DNA of 64,000 nt, from NCBI RefSeq assembly GCF_030159095.1, contig NZ_BRXS01000001.1:62001-126000 (forward strand). Direction: 5' to 3'. The translations under genes and the position numbers were made by a program. This DNA is from Roseisolibacter agri (GTDB lineage Bacteria > Gemmatimonadota > Gemmatimonadetes > Gemmatimonadales > Gemmatimonadaceae). Positions 16,023 through 24,225 of this stretch are shown here, one piece after another. Below the pieces are notes generated by a model, which saw only the letters and a list, made by a program, of their open reading frames with translations, was not told the origin of the DNA and searched no databases. Position 1 is the stretch's first letter. Every line of letters starts with the position of its first letter.

Positions 16023-18449
16023 ATGCCCAGGCCTCCGCTGCCCTCCGTCCGGAGCGCGCTCCGCACGCCGCTGTCGTTGCTCGCTCTCCTCGCGTCGGCC
16101 GCCTGTGGGGGTGGGGGCGGCGGCGGCATCGCGCCGACCACGCCGACGGTGACGCTCACCACCGCGCCGGCGGCGCTGGCGTGCCAGGCCGGCGAACAGG
16201 TGACCCTCGCCGCGGCGCTGTCACCCGCGCAGGCCAACGCGACCTTCACCTTCGCGGCGACGAATGCCAACGCCACGGTGACGTCCACCGGCGCGACGGC
16301 GACGGTGCGCTGCGTGTCCGCGGGGAGCTCGGCGATCACGGTCAGCGCCGGCGGACAGACGACGACGGTGCCGGTCTCGATCTCTGCGGTGCCGGTCACG
16401 GTCGGCGTGTCGCTGGAGGGACCGACGAGCGTGCGCGTCGGCGCGACGGCGGCGATGACGGTGCGCGTGACCGTGAACCCGCCGGGTGGCGCGAGCACGG
16501 CCTACCGCTGCCGGTCGTCCGCGGCAAACGTGCTCGCGGTGGACTCGCTGACCTGCGTCGTGCGCGGAGTCGCGCCGGGACCCGCGGTGGTCACCGCAGC
16601 CTCGGTGGCCGCGCCGAACGTGGCCGCGCAGCTGACGCTCACGGTGCTCGACGCCGGTCCGGCAATCCGCTCTTGGGTGGCGAGTCGCGCCGGCATGCTC
16701 GGTGACACGCTCGTGCGCGGTACCGTCTACGGCGTGTGGGCAAACACCGCATCGAACGTCTTCGCCGTCGCCAGCCCCGGCACCGACATCGGCGAGATCT
16801 GGCGCTACGACGGCACGCGGTGGGCACTCGCCCGCGCCAGCAGCGGGGTGGTGCTCTACGACATCGGCGGCTCGGGCCCGAGCGACGTGTACGCCGTGGG
16901 CGCGCGCGGCACCGTGCTTCGCTTCGACGGCTCGGCCTGGAGCACGATCACGACCGGGAGTACCAGCACCCTGCGCGGCGTGTTCGTCGCGGGGCCGCGG
17001 CTGGCGTTCGCGGTGGGGGACAGCGGCGCGGTATTCCGTATCGACGCCACCGGCGCAACGCGATTGAACGCGGGCACGACCGCACACTTCAAGTCGATCT
17101 GGGCGAGCGGCGCCGCAAACGTGTACGTCGGCGGCGACTCGTCGCTCGTGCTGCGCTTCGACGGTACGTCGTGGCGGCGTATCGTGGCACCGGCCACCGA
17201 TTTCTTCAACGGGCTCTGGGGCACCGCCACCGGGCCGGTGTACGCGGCATCCAACAACCCACGCGTCTACCAGGTACAGACGGGCACCGCGGTCGCGCAG
17301 CTCGGGACCTTTGGGACTGGCTTCAACGACATCGCCGGCAGCGCGGCGAACGACATCTACGCTGTGGGTTTCGGCATCGCACGATTCGACGGTACGACTT
17401 GGAGTACGGTGACGACGCCGTATCCTGGCGTCCTGTTCCAGTCCGTGACTGCGGTGGGGGATGCGGTGTTCGTCGGCGGTACCGACGGGTTGGTGCTCGG
17501 GCGGAACGGCGGTGGCACATGGACCCCGACCAATGCGCGCGTAAGCTGGTTCGGGGCGGCGCCGATCGGCGCGTCGTCGGCGCTGCTCGTGGGTTCCTTC
17601 GGTAGCTCGTGCCGGTGGGACGGCGCCACCTGCACGGCCGTGCCTACCGGGGTCGGACGCGTCCTCGCCGGAGCGTGGGGGGACGGCGCCGGCAACGCGA
17701 TCGCCGTCGGAGACGACGTCATCCTCCAGTATGGTGCCGGCGCGTGGCGGTCCCCGATCCGGAGCGTCGGCACGTTGCTCGGCGTCCACGGCACGAGCGC
17801 CAGCAGCGCACTCGCTGTCGGCGACCGCATCTTCCGCCTCGCGGGCACGAGTTGGACGGAGATGACCAAGCCGACTGCCAACCGGCTGAACGCCGTCTGG
17901 TCCGCGTCGCCGACGCATGCACGTGCCGTGGGCGCGAATGGGACCCTGCTGCGACTGGAGGGCACCGTGTGGCGCACGGAGTCGCTGCTCGGGCGAACAG
18001 AGGACCTGCTGACCATCTGGGGCGCAGACAGCGCGAACGTGTTCGTCGGTGCGCGTGCCGGCGCGATCTACCGCTTCGACGGCACCGCGTGGACGGCTCA
18101 GGCGACAACCTCGCAGTGCAACGTCTGGACGCTGTGGGGCGCGAGCGCCACCGATGTGTATGCGGGCACGAGCTGCGGTGAGGTGCTCCACTACGACGGC
18201 CAGGCGTGGACCACGCAGACGCGCGGACCAGCCGGGCTGTGGGCGATCGTCGGACTGCCCGGTGGTGGGGCGGTAGGCGCGGGCGACAACTTCCTCGTGC
18301 TTCGCGGTTCCCCGACCGCCTCGGTCTTCACGGCGACGGATGGCGGCACCCGCGGCATTCGCTGGTCGCCTCGCGCCGCGCGCTCACGCGGCGAGGCGTC
18401 CGCACCGCCATCGCACGCACCGCGCTCCATCGCGCAGCCGTCGCGCTGA
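16023..18449 (+). CDS. Repeat lipoprotein with Ig-like and WDG beta-propeller-type repeats (copy 2)
   Basis: 808 residues from ATG 16023. It is the same architecture as the preceding gene: lipobox LASAAC with GCGGGGGG-type Gly run, two Ig-like domains, and about ten (I/L)WRYDGTRW / VYAVGARGTVL blades. Identity to copy 1 is high throughout, including the Ig domains (TAPAALACQAGEQVTLAA). Codon choice has drifted, with more A/T-ending codons than copy 1, so the duplication is not very recent. The frame is open far upstream through copy 1's shadow frame; the start here is fixed by the signal peptide and by alignment to copy 1. The function is unknown; it may bind a surface or polymer ligand. Confidence 0.85.
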   Translation: MPRPPLPSVRSALRTPLSLLALLASAACGGGGGGGIAPTTPTVTLTTAPAALACQAGEQVTLAAALSPAQANATFTFAATNANATVTSTGATATVRCVSAGSSAITVSAGGQTTTVPVSISAVPVTVGVSLEGPTSVRVGATAAMTVRVTVNPPGGASTAYRCRSSAANVLAVDSLTCVVRGVAPGPAVVTAASVAAPNVAAQLTLTVLDAGPAIRSWVASRAGMLGDTLVRGTVYGVWANTASNVFAVASPGTDIGEIWRYDGTRWALARASSGVVLYDIGGSGPSDVYAVGARGTVLRFDGSAWSTITTGSTSTLRGVFVAGPRLAFAVGDSGAVFRIDATGATRLNAGTTAHFKSIWASGAANVYVGGDSSLVLRFDGTSWRRIVAPATDFFNGLWGTATGPVYAASNNPRVYQVQTGTAVAQLGTFGTGFNDIAGSAANDIYAVGFGIARFDGTTWSTVTTPYPGVLFQSVTAVGDAVFVGGTDGLVLGRNGGGTWTPTNARVSWFGAAPIGASSALLVGSFGSSCRWDGATCTAVPTGVGRVLAGAWGDGAGNAIAVGDDVILQYGAGAWRSPIRSVGTLLGVHGTSASSALAVGDRIFRLAGTSWTEMTKPTANRLNAVWSASPTHARAVGANGTLLRLEGTVWRTESLLGRTEDLLTIWGADSANVFVGARAGAIYRFDGTAWTAQATTSQCNVWTLWGASATDVYAGTSCGEVLHYDGQAWTTQTRGPAGLWAIVGLPGGGAVGAGDNFLVLRGSPTASVFTATDGGTRGIRWSPRAARSRGEASAPPSHAPRSIAQPSR

Positions 18450-18481
18450 TCGCGGCGACGCCCACCCTTCAACGAACGACC

Positions 18482-19063
18482 ATGCGATTCCTCGCGCTGG
18501 GATGTGCCCTGACGGTCACGACCGCCGCCGCGCACGCGCAGTCCGCGCAGCCGTGGTCGCTGCAGGCCTCCGCACTGCTCACCTCCGCGAACGTGGGCAG
18601 CGGCGGGTCGGGCGTCGCCGGCGGCGGCGTCGAGGGGCAGCTGCGCTACACCAGCGGGCTCTGGTCGCTCGGCGGCGGCGTGCAGTACAGCAGCCACTCC
18701 TCGCGCAACGACGCCACCGACCGCGACGACAACATCAAGCTCACGGGCGTGTTCGTGGAGCCGCGGCGCACCTTCGTCGTGTCGTCGCCGCGCGTGGGGC
18801 CGTACGTCGCGCTGCGCGGCGCGGTGCTCCGCCAGTCGAACAACTTCGGCGGCTCCAGCTCCAGCGGCTACGCGATCGGCGGCGGGGGCGGCGTGATCGT
18901 CGCGCTCACCGACCGCGTGAACCTCGACGGCGGAGCGGCGGTGCTGCGCCAGTCGCTCGGCAACTTCACGATCGGCAGCCAGGAGTTCCGCTTCCCGACG
19001 CTGACGTCGTACGTCGCGAAGGCGGGCGTCAGCATCGGGTTCGGCGCGCCGAAGCCGCTCTAG
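18482..19063 (+). CDS. Small outer-membrane beta-barrel protein
   Basis: 193 residues from ATG 18482, 32 bp after the repeat lipoprotein and probably co-transcribed. Signal peptide MRFLALGCALTVTTAAAHAQ. The mature part is a series of amphipathic strands (WSLQASALLTSANVG, GQLRYTSGLWSLGGGVQY, GPYVALRGAVLRQS, TSYVAKAGVSIGFG) with Gly/Ser turns, consistent with an eight-stranded OmpA/OmpX-size barrel. No specific family is recognised. Its stop is four bases from the stop of the convergent kinase gene. Confidence 0.75.
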   Translation: MRFLALGCALTVTTAAAHAQSAQPWSLQASALLTSANVGSGGSGVAGGGVEGQLRYTSGLWSLGGGVQYSSHSSRNDATDRDDNIKLTGVFVEPRRTFVVSSPRVGPYVALRGAVLRQSNNFGGSSSSGYAIGGGGGVIVALTDRVNLDGGAAVLRQSLGNFTIGSQEFRFPTLTSYVAKAGVSIGFGAPKPL

Positions 19064-19067
19064 CGCG

Positions 19068-21572
19068 TCACCGCGACGGGAACGGCGCCGTCGGCGCGAC
19101 GCCCGCGAGCTGCCAGCCGTCGCCGCGCGTGAGCACCGCGCGGAAGCGGCCCTGCTCCTGGCCGCGCGCGCCGAAGCCGACGATCCAGCGCACGTCCGCG
19201 CCGAACGGCACCATCCACTGGCCGTCGACGCGCGTCGCCTCGCCGACCCACACGACGGTCACCGCGACCTGCCGCGTGCCGTTGAGCCACTGCAGCATCC
19301 GCGCGCGCGGGATGCTCGCCGTCTGCGCGCCGCCCAGCAGGCGCGCCACCTCGCGCCCGTCGCGACGCTCCAGCGCCCGCGCGAACGCCGCCACCGCGGC
19401 GCGCGCGTCGGCGGCGGCCGGCGCGGACTCGGCGGCGGCGGGCGCGGCGGGCGGATAGGAGTCGGCCGGCGCCGGTGCGGGGACCGACGGCCGGCGCACC
19501 GGCTCGTCGCGCACCGCGACCGGCTGTGGTGACGGCGTCGGCGGCGCGGGCGTGACCTCGGGCGCGGCGTACGCCGGCGCGGCGGCCGTCGTCGTGGGCG
19601 CCGTCGCGACGACCGGCGCGGGCACGGTGACGACCACGCGCGCGCGCGCCGCGCCGGCGCGCACCTCGATGGTCGTGCCGCGCGTCGGCGCGCGCACCGC
19701 GACCACGCCGTCGCGCACGGTCACGCTGGCCGCGTCGGACGAGCGCCACGCGAGCGGCACGCCGGTCACCACCTTGCCGCCCGCGTCGAGCACGCGCGCG
19801 GTGATGCGGCGCGTGTCGCCCACGCCCAGCGTGAACCCCGCCACCGGCGCGTCGAGCACGATGCGCGCGGGCACGGCCGGCGCCGATGGTGCGGGCGGTG
19901 CGTCGGTGGTCGTCGTCGGTGTGGACGTCGCGGGCGTCGGTGCCGCCGTCGGTGGCGCTGGCGTCGACGGCGCGGCCTCCGTGCCCGCTCCGGTCACGGC
20001 GACGGGCGGCGTCGCGTCGGACGATCCACCCTTCAGCGCGAGCCACGCGGCGATTCCCGCCGCGAGCACCCCGGCCGCGACGAGCGGACCGCGGCGCGTG
20101 GCGCGCGGCGACGCGATGGGCGTCGATGCGGTCGATGCGGTCGATGCGGTCGATGCGGCGGTCTCGATCGTGATCGGCCGCGGTGCCTGCGCCGGCGGCG
20201 CCGACGGCGTCAGCGCGGTCTCCTGCAGCGACGGCACGCGGAGTCGCCAGTCCGGCTCCGGCTCCGGCTCGGGCTCGATCACCGGCTCGATCACCGACTC
20301 GATCACCGGTTCCGGCTCCGCGATCTCCTCCACCGCCGCGACGATCGGCGCGGGCGTGAAGTCCGGGAGCGGCTCCGGGAGCGGCGTCGGCTCCGGCGCG
20401 GGCTCGGGGATCGGCGTGGGCGTCGGCTCGGGGACCGGCGTCGGGATCGGCGTGGGCAGCGGCGTCGGGAGCGGCGTCTCCGACCGCGCGGGCGTCGCCG
20501 CGGGCGTCGCGGCCGGCGTCGGGCGGCCGATCGGCACGGGGCTCTGCGGCGTGTGCGGCCCGGGCGCGTCGGTGCCGAGCACCGTCGGGACGAGCGCGGC
20601 CAGCGCGGCGCGCAGCGCGTCGGCGCCGCCGTGGTCGTCCAGCCGCAGCGCGCGGCACACCGCGTTCAGCGACGGCCAGCGGTCCGCGGGCGCCTTCGCC
20701 AGCATCCGCAGCACGGTCGCCTCCAGCTCCGCGGGCACGTCGGCGCGCTGCTCGCGGATCGGCGCGGGCGGCGTCGAGAGGTGCGCCTGCAGCACCTCGT
20801 ACAGCGAGCCCGCGAACGGCGGGCGCCCCACCAGCAGCTCGTACGCGACGGTGCCGAGCGAGTACTGGTCGGACGCGCTGGTGAGCGTCTCCACGCGCCA
20901 CTGCTCGGGGCTCATGTAGCCCGGCGTGCCGATCGCGAAGCCGGTCTTCGTGAGCTGCTCGCTCTGCGCGACCTTGGCGATGCCGAAGTCGGTCACCGTC
21001 ACGCCGCCGTAGCGGTCGAGCATCACGTTCGCGGGCTTCATGTCGCGGTGCACCACGCCGCGCTCATGCGCGTAGTGCAGCGCGCGCGCGACCTGCTCCA
21101 CCACGTAGCACGCGAGGTCCACCGGCAGCGCGCCGACGGCGTGCAGCAGCTGCTCCAGCGAGCAGCCGTCGATGTACTTCATCACGAAGAAGCGCAGCCC
21201 CTGGCTCTCCTTCGCCCGGTACACCCGCACGACGTTCGGATGGTCGTCGAGGTTCGCCGCGGTGCGCGCCTCCTGCAGGAAGCGCTGGGGCATCGTGTCG
21301 CGCGACGCCAGCTCGGGATACATCACCTTGATGGCGACGTAGCGCGCGAGCTCCAGGTCCCACGCGAGGTACACGGCGGCCATCCCGCCGTGGCCGAGCT
21401 CCTTGATGATGTCGTAGTCGCCCAGCGTCGCGCCGCGCAGCCGCCGCAGCAGGTGGTCGTCGCCCTTCGCGGGCGCGTCCTCCTCCACGAGCGCCTGCCC
21501 GCAGACGGAGCAGAAGCGCGCGCGCGGCGCGGTCTCCGCGCCGCACTTGGGACAGACGGTGGTGCTCAGCAT
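19068..21572 (-). CDS. Transmembrane Ser/Thr protein kinase with zinc ribbon and extracellular sensor
   Basis: 834 residues. Residues 7-24 form a zinc ribbon (CPKC...CSVC). The PknB-type kinase domain covers about 53-315: Gly loop ELGHGGMAAVY, Lys82 in VAIKVM, HRD Asp177 (VVHRDMKPANVML), DFG Asp195, and GTPGYMSPEQ. A long Pro/Thr/Glu-rich linker (TPLPTPIPTPVPEP) follows, then a membrane segment PLVAAGVLAAGIAAWLAL. Outside the membrane lie a Big2-like domain (LGVGDTRRITARVLDAGGK), a Pro-rich spacer, and an NTF2-like C-terminal domain (AVAAFARALERRDGREVARLL). All catalytic residues are present. A 9-bp GATGCGGTC repeat (near 20125-20160) encodes an STA repeat in the linker. Its target is unknown. 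Confidence 0.92.
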   Translation of the reverse strand: MLSTTVCPKCGAETAPRARFCSVCGQALVEEDAPAKGDDHLLRRLRGATLGDYDIIKELGHGGMAAVYLAWDLELARYVAIKVMYPELASRDTMPQRFLQEARTAANLDDHPNVVRVYRAKESQGLRFFVMKYIDGCSLEQLLHAVGALPVDLACYVVEQVARALHYAHERGVVHRDMKPANVMLDRYGGVTVTDFGIAKVAQSEQLTKTGFAIGTPGYMSPEQWRVETLTSASDQYSLGTVAYELLVGRPPFAGSLYEVLQAHLSTPPAPIREQRADVPAELEATVLRMLAKAPADRWPSLNAVCRALRLDDHGGADALRAALAALVPTVLGTDAPGPHTPQSPVPIGRPTPAATPAATPARSETPLPTPLPTPIPTPVPEPTPTPIPEPAPEPTPLPEPLPDFTPAPIVAAVEEIAEPEPVIESVIEPVIEPEPEPEPDWRLRVPSLQETALTPSAPPAQAPRPITIETAASTASTASTASTPIASPRATRRGPLVAAGVLAAGIAAWLALKGGSSDATPPVAVTGAGTEAAPSTPAPPTAAPTPATSTPTTTTDAPPAPSAPAVPARIVLDAPVAGFTLGVGDTRRITARVLDAGGKVVTGVPLAWRSSDAASVTVRDGVVAVRAPTRGTTIEVRAGAARARVVVTVPAPVVATAPTTTAAAPAYAAPEVTPAPPTPSPQPVAVRDEPVRRPSVPAPAPADSYPPAAPAAAESAPAAADARAAVAAFARALERRDGREVARLLGGAQTASIPRARMLQWLNGTRQVAVTVVWVGEATRVDGQWMVPFGADVRWIVGFGARGQEQGRFRAVLTRGDGWQLAGVAPTAPFPSR

Positions 21573-21716
21573 GAACGCGTCGGGGATCGGGCGACGGCCG
21601 TGCGCCAGGCGCTACGATGCGGGCCGGACCCGCACCCGGCAAGGCACCGCTTCCGCTGGCGGCCGCGGGCGCGGCGGCGCAGGTTTGCCGCCGCCTCCCC
21701 ATCGCCCGAGCGCTCC

Positions 21717-22814
21717 GTGACGACCGTCCCGCTGACCGTCCGCGACCTGCACGATCTCGCCGTCGCGCGCCTGCCGCGCATGGCGTACGACTACTACGCC
21801 AGCGGCGCCGAGGACGAGCACACGCTCGCCGGGAACGAGGCGGCCTGGGCGCGCGTGCGGCTGCGCCCGCGCTGCCTCGTCGACGTCTCCGCGCGCGACC
21901 TCGCGACGACGGTGCTCGGCCGGCGCGTGTCGATGCCGGTGCTCGTCGCGCCGACGGCGTTCCAGCGCATGGCGCATCCCGACGGCGAGCTCGCCACCGC
22001 GCGCGCCGCTGCGGCGATCGGCACGGTCATGACGCTCAGCACGCTCGCCACCACGACGCTCGAGGACGTCGCCGGCGCGTACGACGCCGAGCGCGGCGCG
22101 ATGGGCGGCCGCTGGTTCCAGCTGTACGTGTACCGCGATCGCGGCATCACGCGCTCGCTCGTCGAGCGCGCGGAGGCGGCCGGCTACGACGCGCTCGCGC
22201 TCACGGTGGACGCGCCGTTCCTCGGCCGGCGCCTGCGCGACGTGCGCAACGGCTTCGCGCTGCCGCCGGGGCTCTCGGTCGCGAACCTCGTCGGCCACGG
22301 CAAGGGCGCGGTCGACGAGGCGCGCGGCGACTCGGGGCTCGCCGCGTACGTGGCCGCGATGCTCGATCCGTCGCTCACCTGGCGCGACGTCGAGTGGCTG
22401 CGCTCCATCACGCGCCTGCCCGTGCTCGTGAAGGGCGTCGTGCGCGCCGACGACGCGCGGCTGGCCGCGGCGCACGGCGCGTCGGCGGTCGTCGTCTCCA
22501 ATCACGGCGGCCGCCAGCTCGACGGCGCCATCGCCACCGCGGACGCGCTCCCCGAGGTCGTGGACGCGGTGCGCGACGCGCTGGAGGTCTACGTGGACGG
22601 CGGCGTCCGCCGCGGCGGCGACGTGCTCCGCGCGCTCGCGCTCGGCGCCCGCGCGGTGCTGGTCGGCCGGCCGGTGCTGTGGGGGCTGGCGTGCGACGGC
22701 GCGGCCGGCGTCGCGTCGGCGCTCGGGATGCTGCGCGCGGAGCTCGACCTGGCGATGGCGCTCGCGGGCTGCGCGTCGGCGGGCGCGGTGCCGCGCGACC
22801 TGGTGGCTTGGTGA
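21717..22814 (+). CDS. FMN-dependent alpha-hydroxy-acid oxidase
   Basis: 365 residues from GTG 21717. This start gives the usual family N-terminus (TVPLTVRDLHDLAVARLP, then MAYDYYASGAEDE). FMN and active-site motifs of the LldD/glycolate oxidase family follow: PVLVAPTAFQRMAHPDGE, STLATTTLEDVA, WFQLYVYRDR, LPVLVKGV, SNHGGRQLDG with the catalytic His, and VDGGVRRGGDVL...GARAVLVGRP. It oxidises an L-2-hydroxy acid (lactate, glycolate or similar) to the oxo acid, with O2 or the respiratory chain as acceptor; the sequence does not settle which. It is divergent from the kinase, and its stop codon overlaps the first operator of the downstream cupin promoter. Confidence 0.92.
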   Translation: MTTVPLTVRDLHDLAVARLPRMAYDYYASGAEDEHTLAGNEAAWARVRLRPRCLVDVSARDLATTVLGRRVSMPVLVAPTAFQRMAHPDGELATARAAAAIGTVMTLSTLATTTLEDVAGAYDAERGAMGGRWFQLYVYRDRGITRSLVERAEAAGYDALALTVDAPFLGRRLRDVRNGFALPPGLSVANLVGHGKGAVDEARGDSGLAAYVAAMLDPSLTWRDVEWLRSITRLPVLVKGVVRADDARLAAAHGASAVVVSNHGGRQLDGAIATADALPEVVDAVRDALEVYVDGGVRRGGDVLRALALGARAVLVGRPVLWGLACDGAAGVASALGMLRAELDLAMALAGCASAGAVPRDLVAW

Positions 22815-22900
22815 ACATTACTGTTCACTGAACCCTTGACAGGCGGGCCCGGGGATCCTATCGTCGCGGCAGGTCGGTGAACATCGGTGTTCGCTGAACC
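22811..22900 (+). promoter_or_regulatory. Promoter flanked by two dyad operators upstream of the cupin gene
   Basis: A textbook promoter, TTGACA (22836-22841), 17-bp spacer and TATCGT (22859-22864), is bracketed by two copies of one operator. Operator 1 is GTGAACATTACTGTTCAC (22811-22828), a perfect 7-bp dyad with a 4-bp centre. Operator 2 is GTGAACATCGGTGTTCGC (22877-22894), with one arm mismatch. Both are followed by TGAACC, creating an overlapping GTTC(A/G)-C-TGAAC half-site pattern. Repeat spacing is 66 bp. Such dyads are typical of TetR-type repressors; no regulator gene lies next to it. Confidence 0.8.
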
Positions 22901-22936
22901 TCCGACCCCGACGCATCCTCCTCACGAGGTGATCCC

Positions 22937-23491
22937 ATGGCCACCATGCAGCAGACCCAGCTCCCCACGACCCGCTTCGACGGCTCCACCGGCCCGCGCA
23001 TCATCAGGCCCCGCGACGGCAAGTACGTCGACCTGCGATCCGTCGGCGTGCGCTTCATGGTCTGGGGCGCGGAGTCCGGCGGCGACTTCTCGCTCGTCGA
23101 GCACCCGATCCCGCCGCGCACGCTCGTCGCCCCGCTGCACCTGCACGAGCGCGAGGACGAGTACAGCTACGTGCTCGAGGGCCGTATGGGCGCCCAGCTC
23201 GGCGACGACGTGGTGATCGCGGAGGCCGGCGACCTCGTGTTCAAGCCGCGCGGGCAGTGGCACACCTTCTGGAACGCCGGCGACACGCCCTGCCGCATCC
23301 TCGAGATCATCTCGCCCGCCGGCTTCGAGCACTTCTTCAACGAGCTGGGCGAGCAGATGGCCGCGGCCCACGCCGTCAGCGTGGCGGAGGTGCCCGACCT
23401 CGGCGGCCTCGCGGCGCGCTACGGCCACTACTTCCAGCCCGAGAGCATCGCGCGCCTGTGCGCCGAGCACGGGCTGACGTATCCTGGCTGA
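22937..23491 (+). CDS. Cupin-domain protein
   Basis: 184 residues from ATG 22937, preceded by ACGAGGTGATCCC (weak GAGGTGA ribosome site). It is a single small beta-barrel: the first cupin motif PLHLHEREDEYSYVLEG supplies two His and one Glu metal ligands, and the second motif PRGQWHTFWNAGD supplies the last His. It begins MATMQQTQLPTTRFDGST and lacks any signal peptide. The metal site is intact, so it may be a dioxygenase, isomerase or sensor; the substrate cannot be deduced. It is monocistronic, under a strong promoter flanked by two operators, and ends at a long hairpin shared with the convergent hydrolase gene. Confidence 0.85.
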   Translation: MATMQQTQLPTTRFDGSTGPRIIRPRDGKYVDLRSVGVRFMVWGAESGGDFSLVEHPIPPRTLVAPLHLHEREDEYSYVLEGRMGAQLGDDVVIAEAGDLVFKPRGQWHTFWNAGDTPCRILEIISPAGFEHFFNELGEQMAAAHAVSVAEVPDLGGLAARYGHYFQPESIARLCAEHGLTYPG

Positions 23492-23498
23492 ACGAGCG

Positions 23499-23544
23499 AC
23501 GACGAGCGGGCTGTGGAGGGAGATCCTCCACGCCCGCCCGTCGT
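23499..23544. terminator. Bidirectional hairpin between convergent cupin and hydrolase genes
   Basis: The arms 23499-23519 and 23525-23544 pair over about 19 base pairs (ACGACG-GCGGG-GTGGAGG with CCTCCAC-CCCGC-CGTCGT), with one bulge and one mismatch around a 5-base loop (GAGAT). It lies seven bases after the cupin stop and ten before the hydrolase stop. Only a short T-rich tail (TTGTCTT) follows on the plus strand. Confidence 0.75.
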
Positions 23545-23553
23545 TGTCTTCCG

Positions 23554-24225
23554 TCAGAGCCGGGCGACGAGCGCCTGCCCGATCGCGAGGTCGCGCTGCG
23601 TCAGCTGGTGGCCGGCCGGCAGCCACTCGAGCGTCGCGTCCGCACCGGCATCCCGGAGCAGCGTCGCCAGCCGCTCCGCCTGCTCGCGCGACACGAGCGG
23701 GTCCATCAGCCCCGCGGCGATCGTGACGACCGGCGCCTTCATGCCGGGGGGCAGCGCGTGCGGCGTCTCCGGCTCGAACGGGACCATCGCCCGCAGCAGC
23801 AGCGCGCCGGCCAGCGAGCCCGGTCGGCGGAGCAGCAGGCTGGCGGCGACGTTGGCGCCGTTCGAGAAGCCGACCGCCACCACGCGGTCGCGCGCCAGCC
23901 CGTGCTGCGCCGTCGCCCCGTCCACGAACTCGCCCAGCGAGGCGGTGCGCCGCGCCAGGTCCTCGAGGTCGAAGACGCCCTCGCGCAGCCGGCGGAAGAA
24001 GCGCGGCGCCCCGTTCTCCAGCACCTGGCCGCGGGGGCTGAGCACCGCCGCGCCGGGCGCCAGCGCGCGCGCCAGCGGCACGAGGTCGTGCTCGTCCCCA
24101 CCGGTCCCGTGCAGCGCGAGGATGGTCAGGTCGGACCCGGCCTCACCCGGCACGGCCGGCTCGTACCGGTACGCGAACCCGAACGCCTCCGCACTCGGCG
24201 CCCGCATCGATCCAGGAGCGGTCAC
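23554..24225 (-). CDS. Alpha/beta hydrolase, MhqD/phospholipase-carboxylesterase type
   Basis: 223 residues from GTG 24225, which overlaps the stop of the upstream dioxygenase by GTGA and has AGGAGG seven bases before it. The alpha/beta hydrolase core is clear: ILALHGTGGDEHDLVPLA, nucleophile elbow VGFSNGANVAAS (Ser), acid in AGLMDPLV, and His in LPAGHQLTQRD. This is the MhqD/YodD-like branch of the carboxylesterase family that commonly sits beside ring-cleaving dioxygenases in quinone and catechol detoxification. Translational coupling supports joint function with the upstream gene. Confidence 0.9.
   Translation of the reverse strand: MTAPGSMRAPSAEAFGFAYRYEPAVPGEAGSDLTILALHGTGGDEHDLVPLARALAPGAAVLSPRGQVLENGAPRFFRRLREGVFDLEDLARRTASLGEFVDGATAQHGLARDRVVAVGFSNGANVAASLLLRRPGSLAGALLLRAMVPFEPETPHALPPGMKAPVVTIAAGLMDPLVSREQAERLATLLRDAGADATLEWLPAGHQLTQRDLAIGQALVARL

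Noticed and set aside
13279-18191. Minus-strand frames of 650-900 codons opposite the repeat lipoproteins
   Set aside because: The apparent repeats mirror the repeats of the plus-strand genes; composition is Arg/Ala/His-rich.
20125-20160. GATGCGGTC tandem repeat inside the kinase gene considered as a regulatory array
   Set aside because: It keeps the reading frame and encodes a Ser-Thr-Ala repeat in the flexible linker, so coding-repeat expansion explains it.
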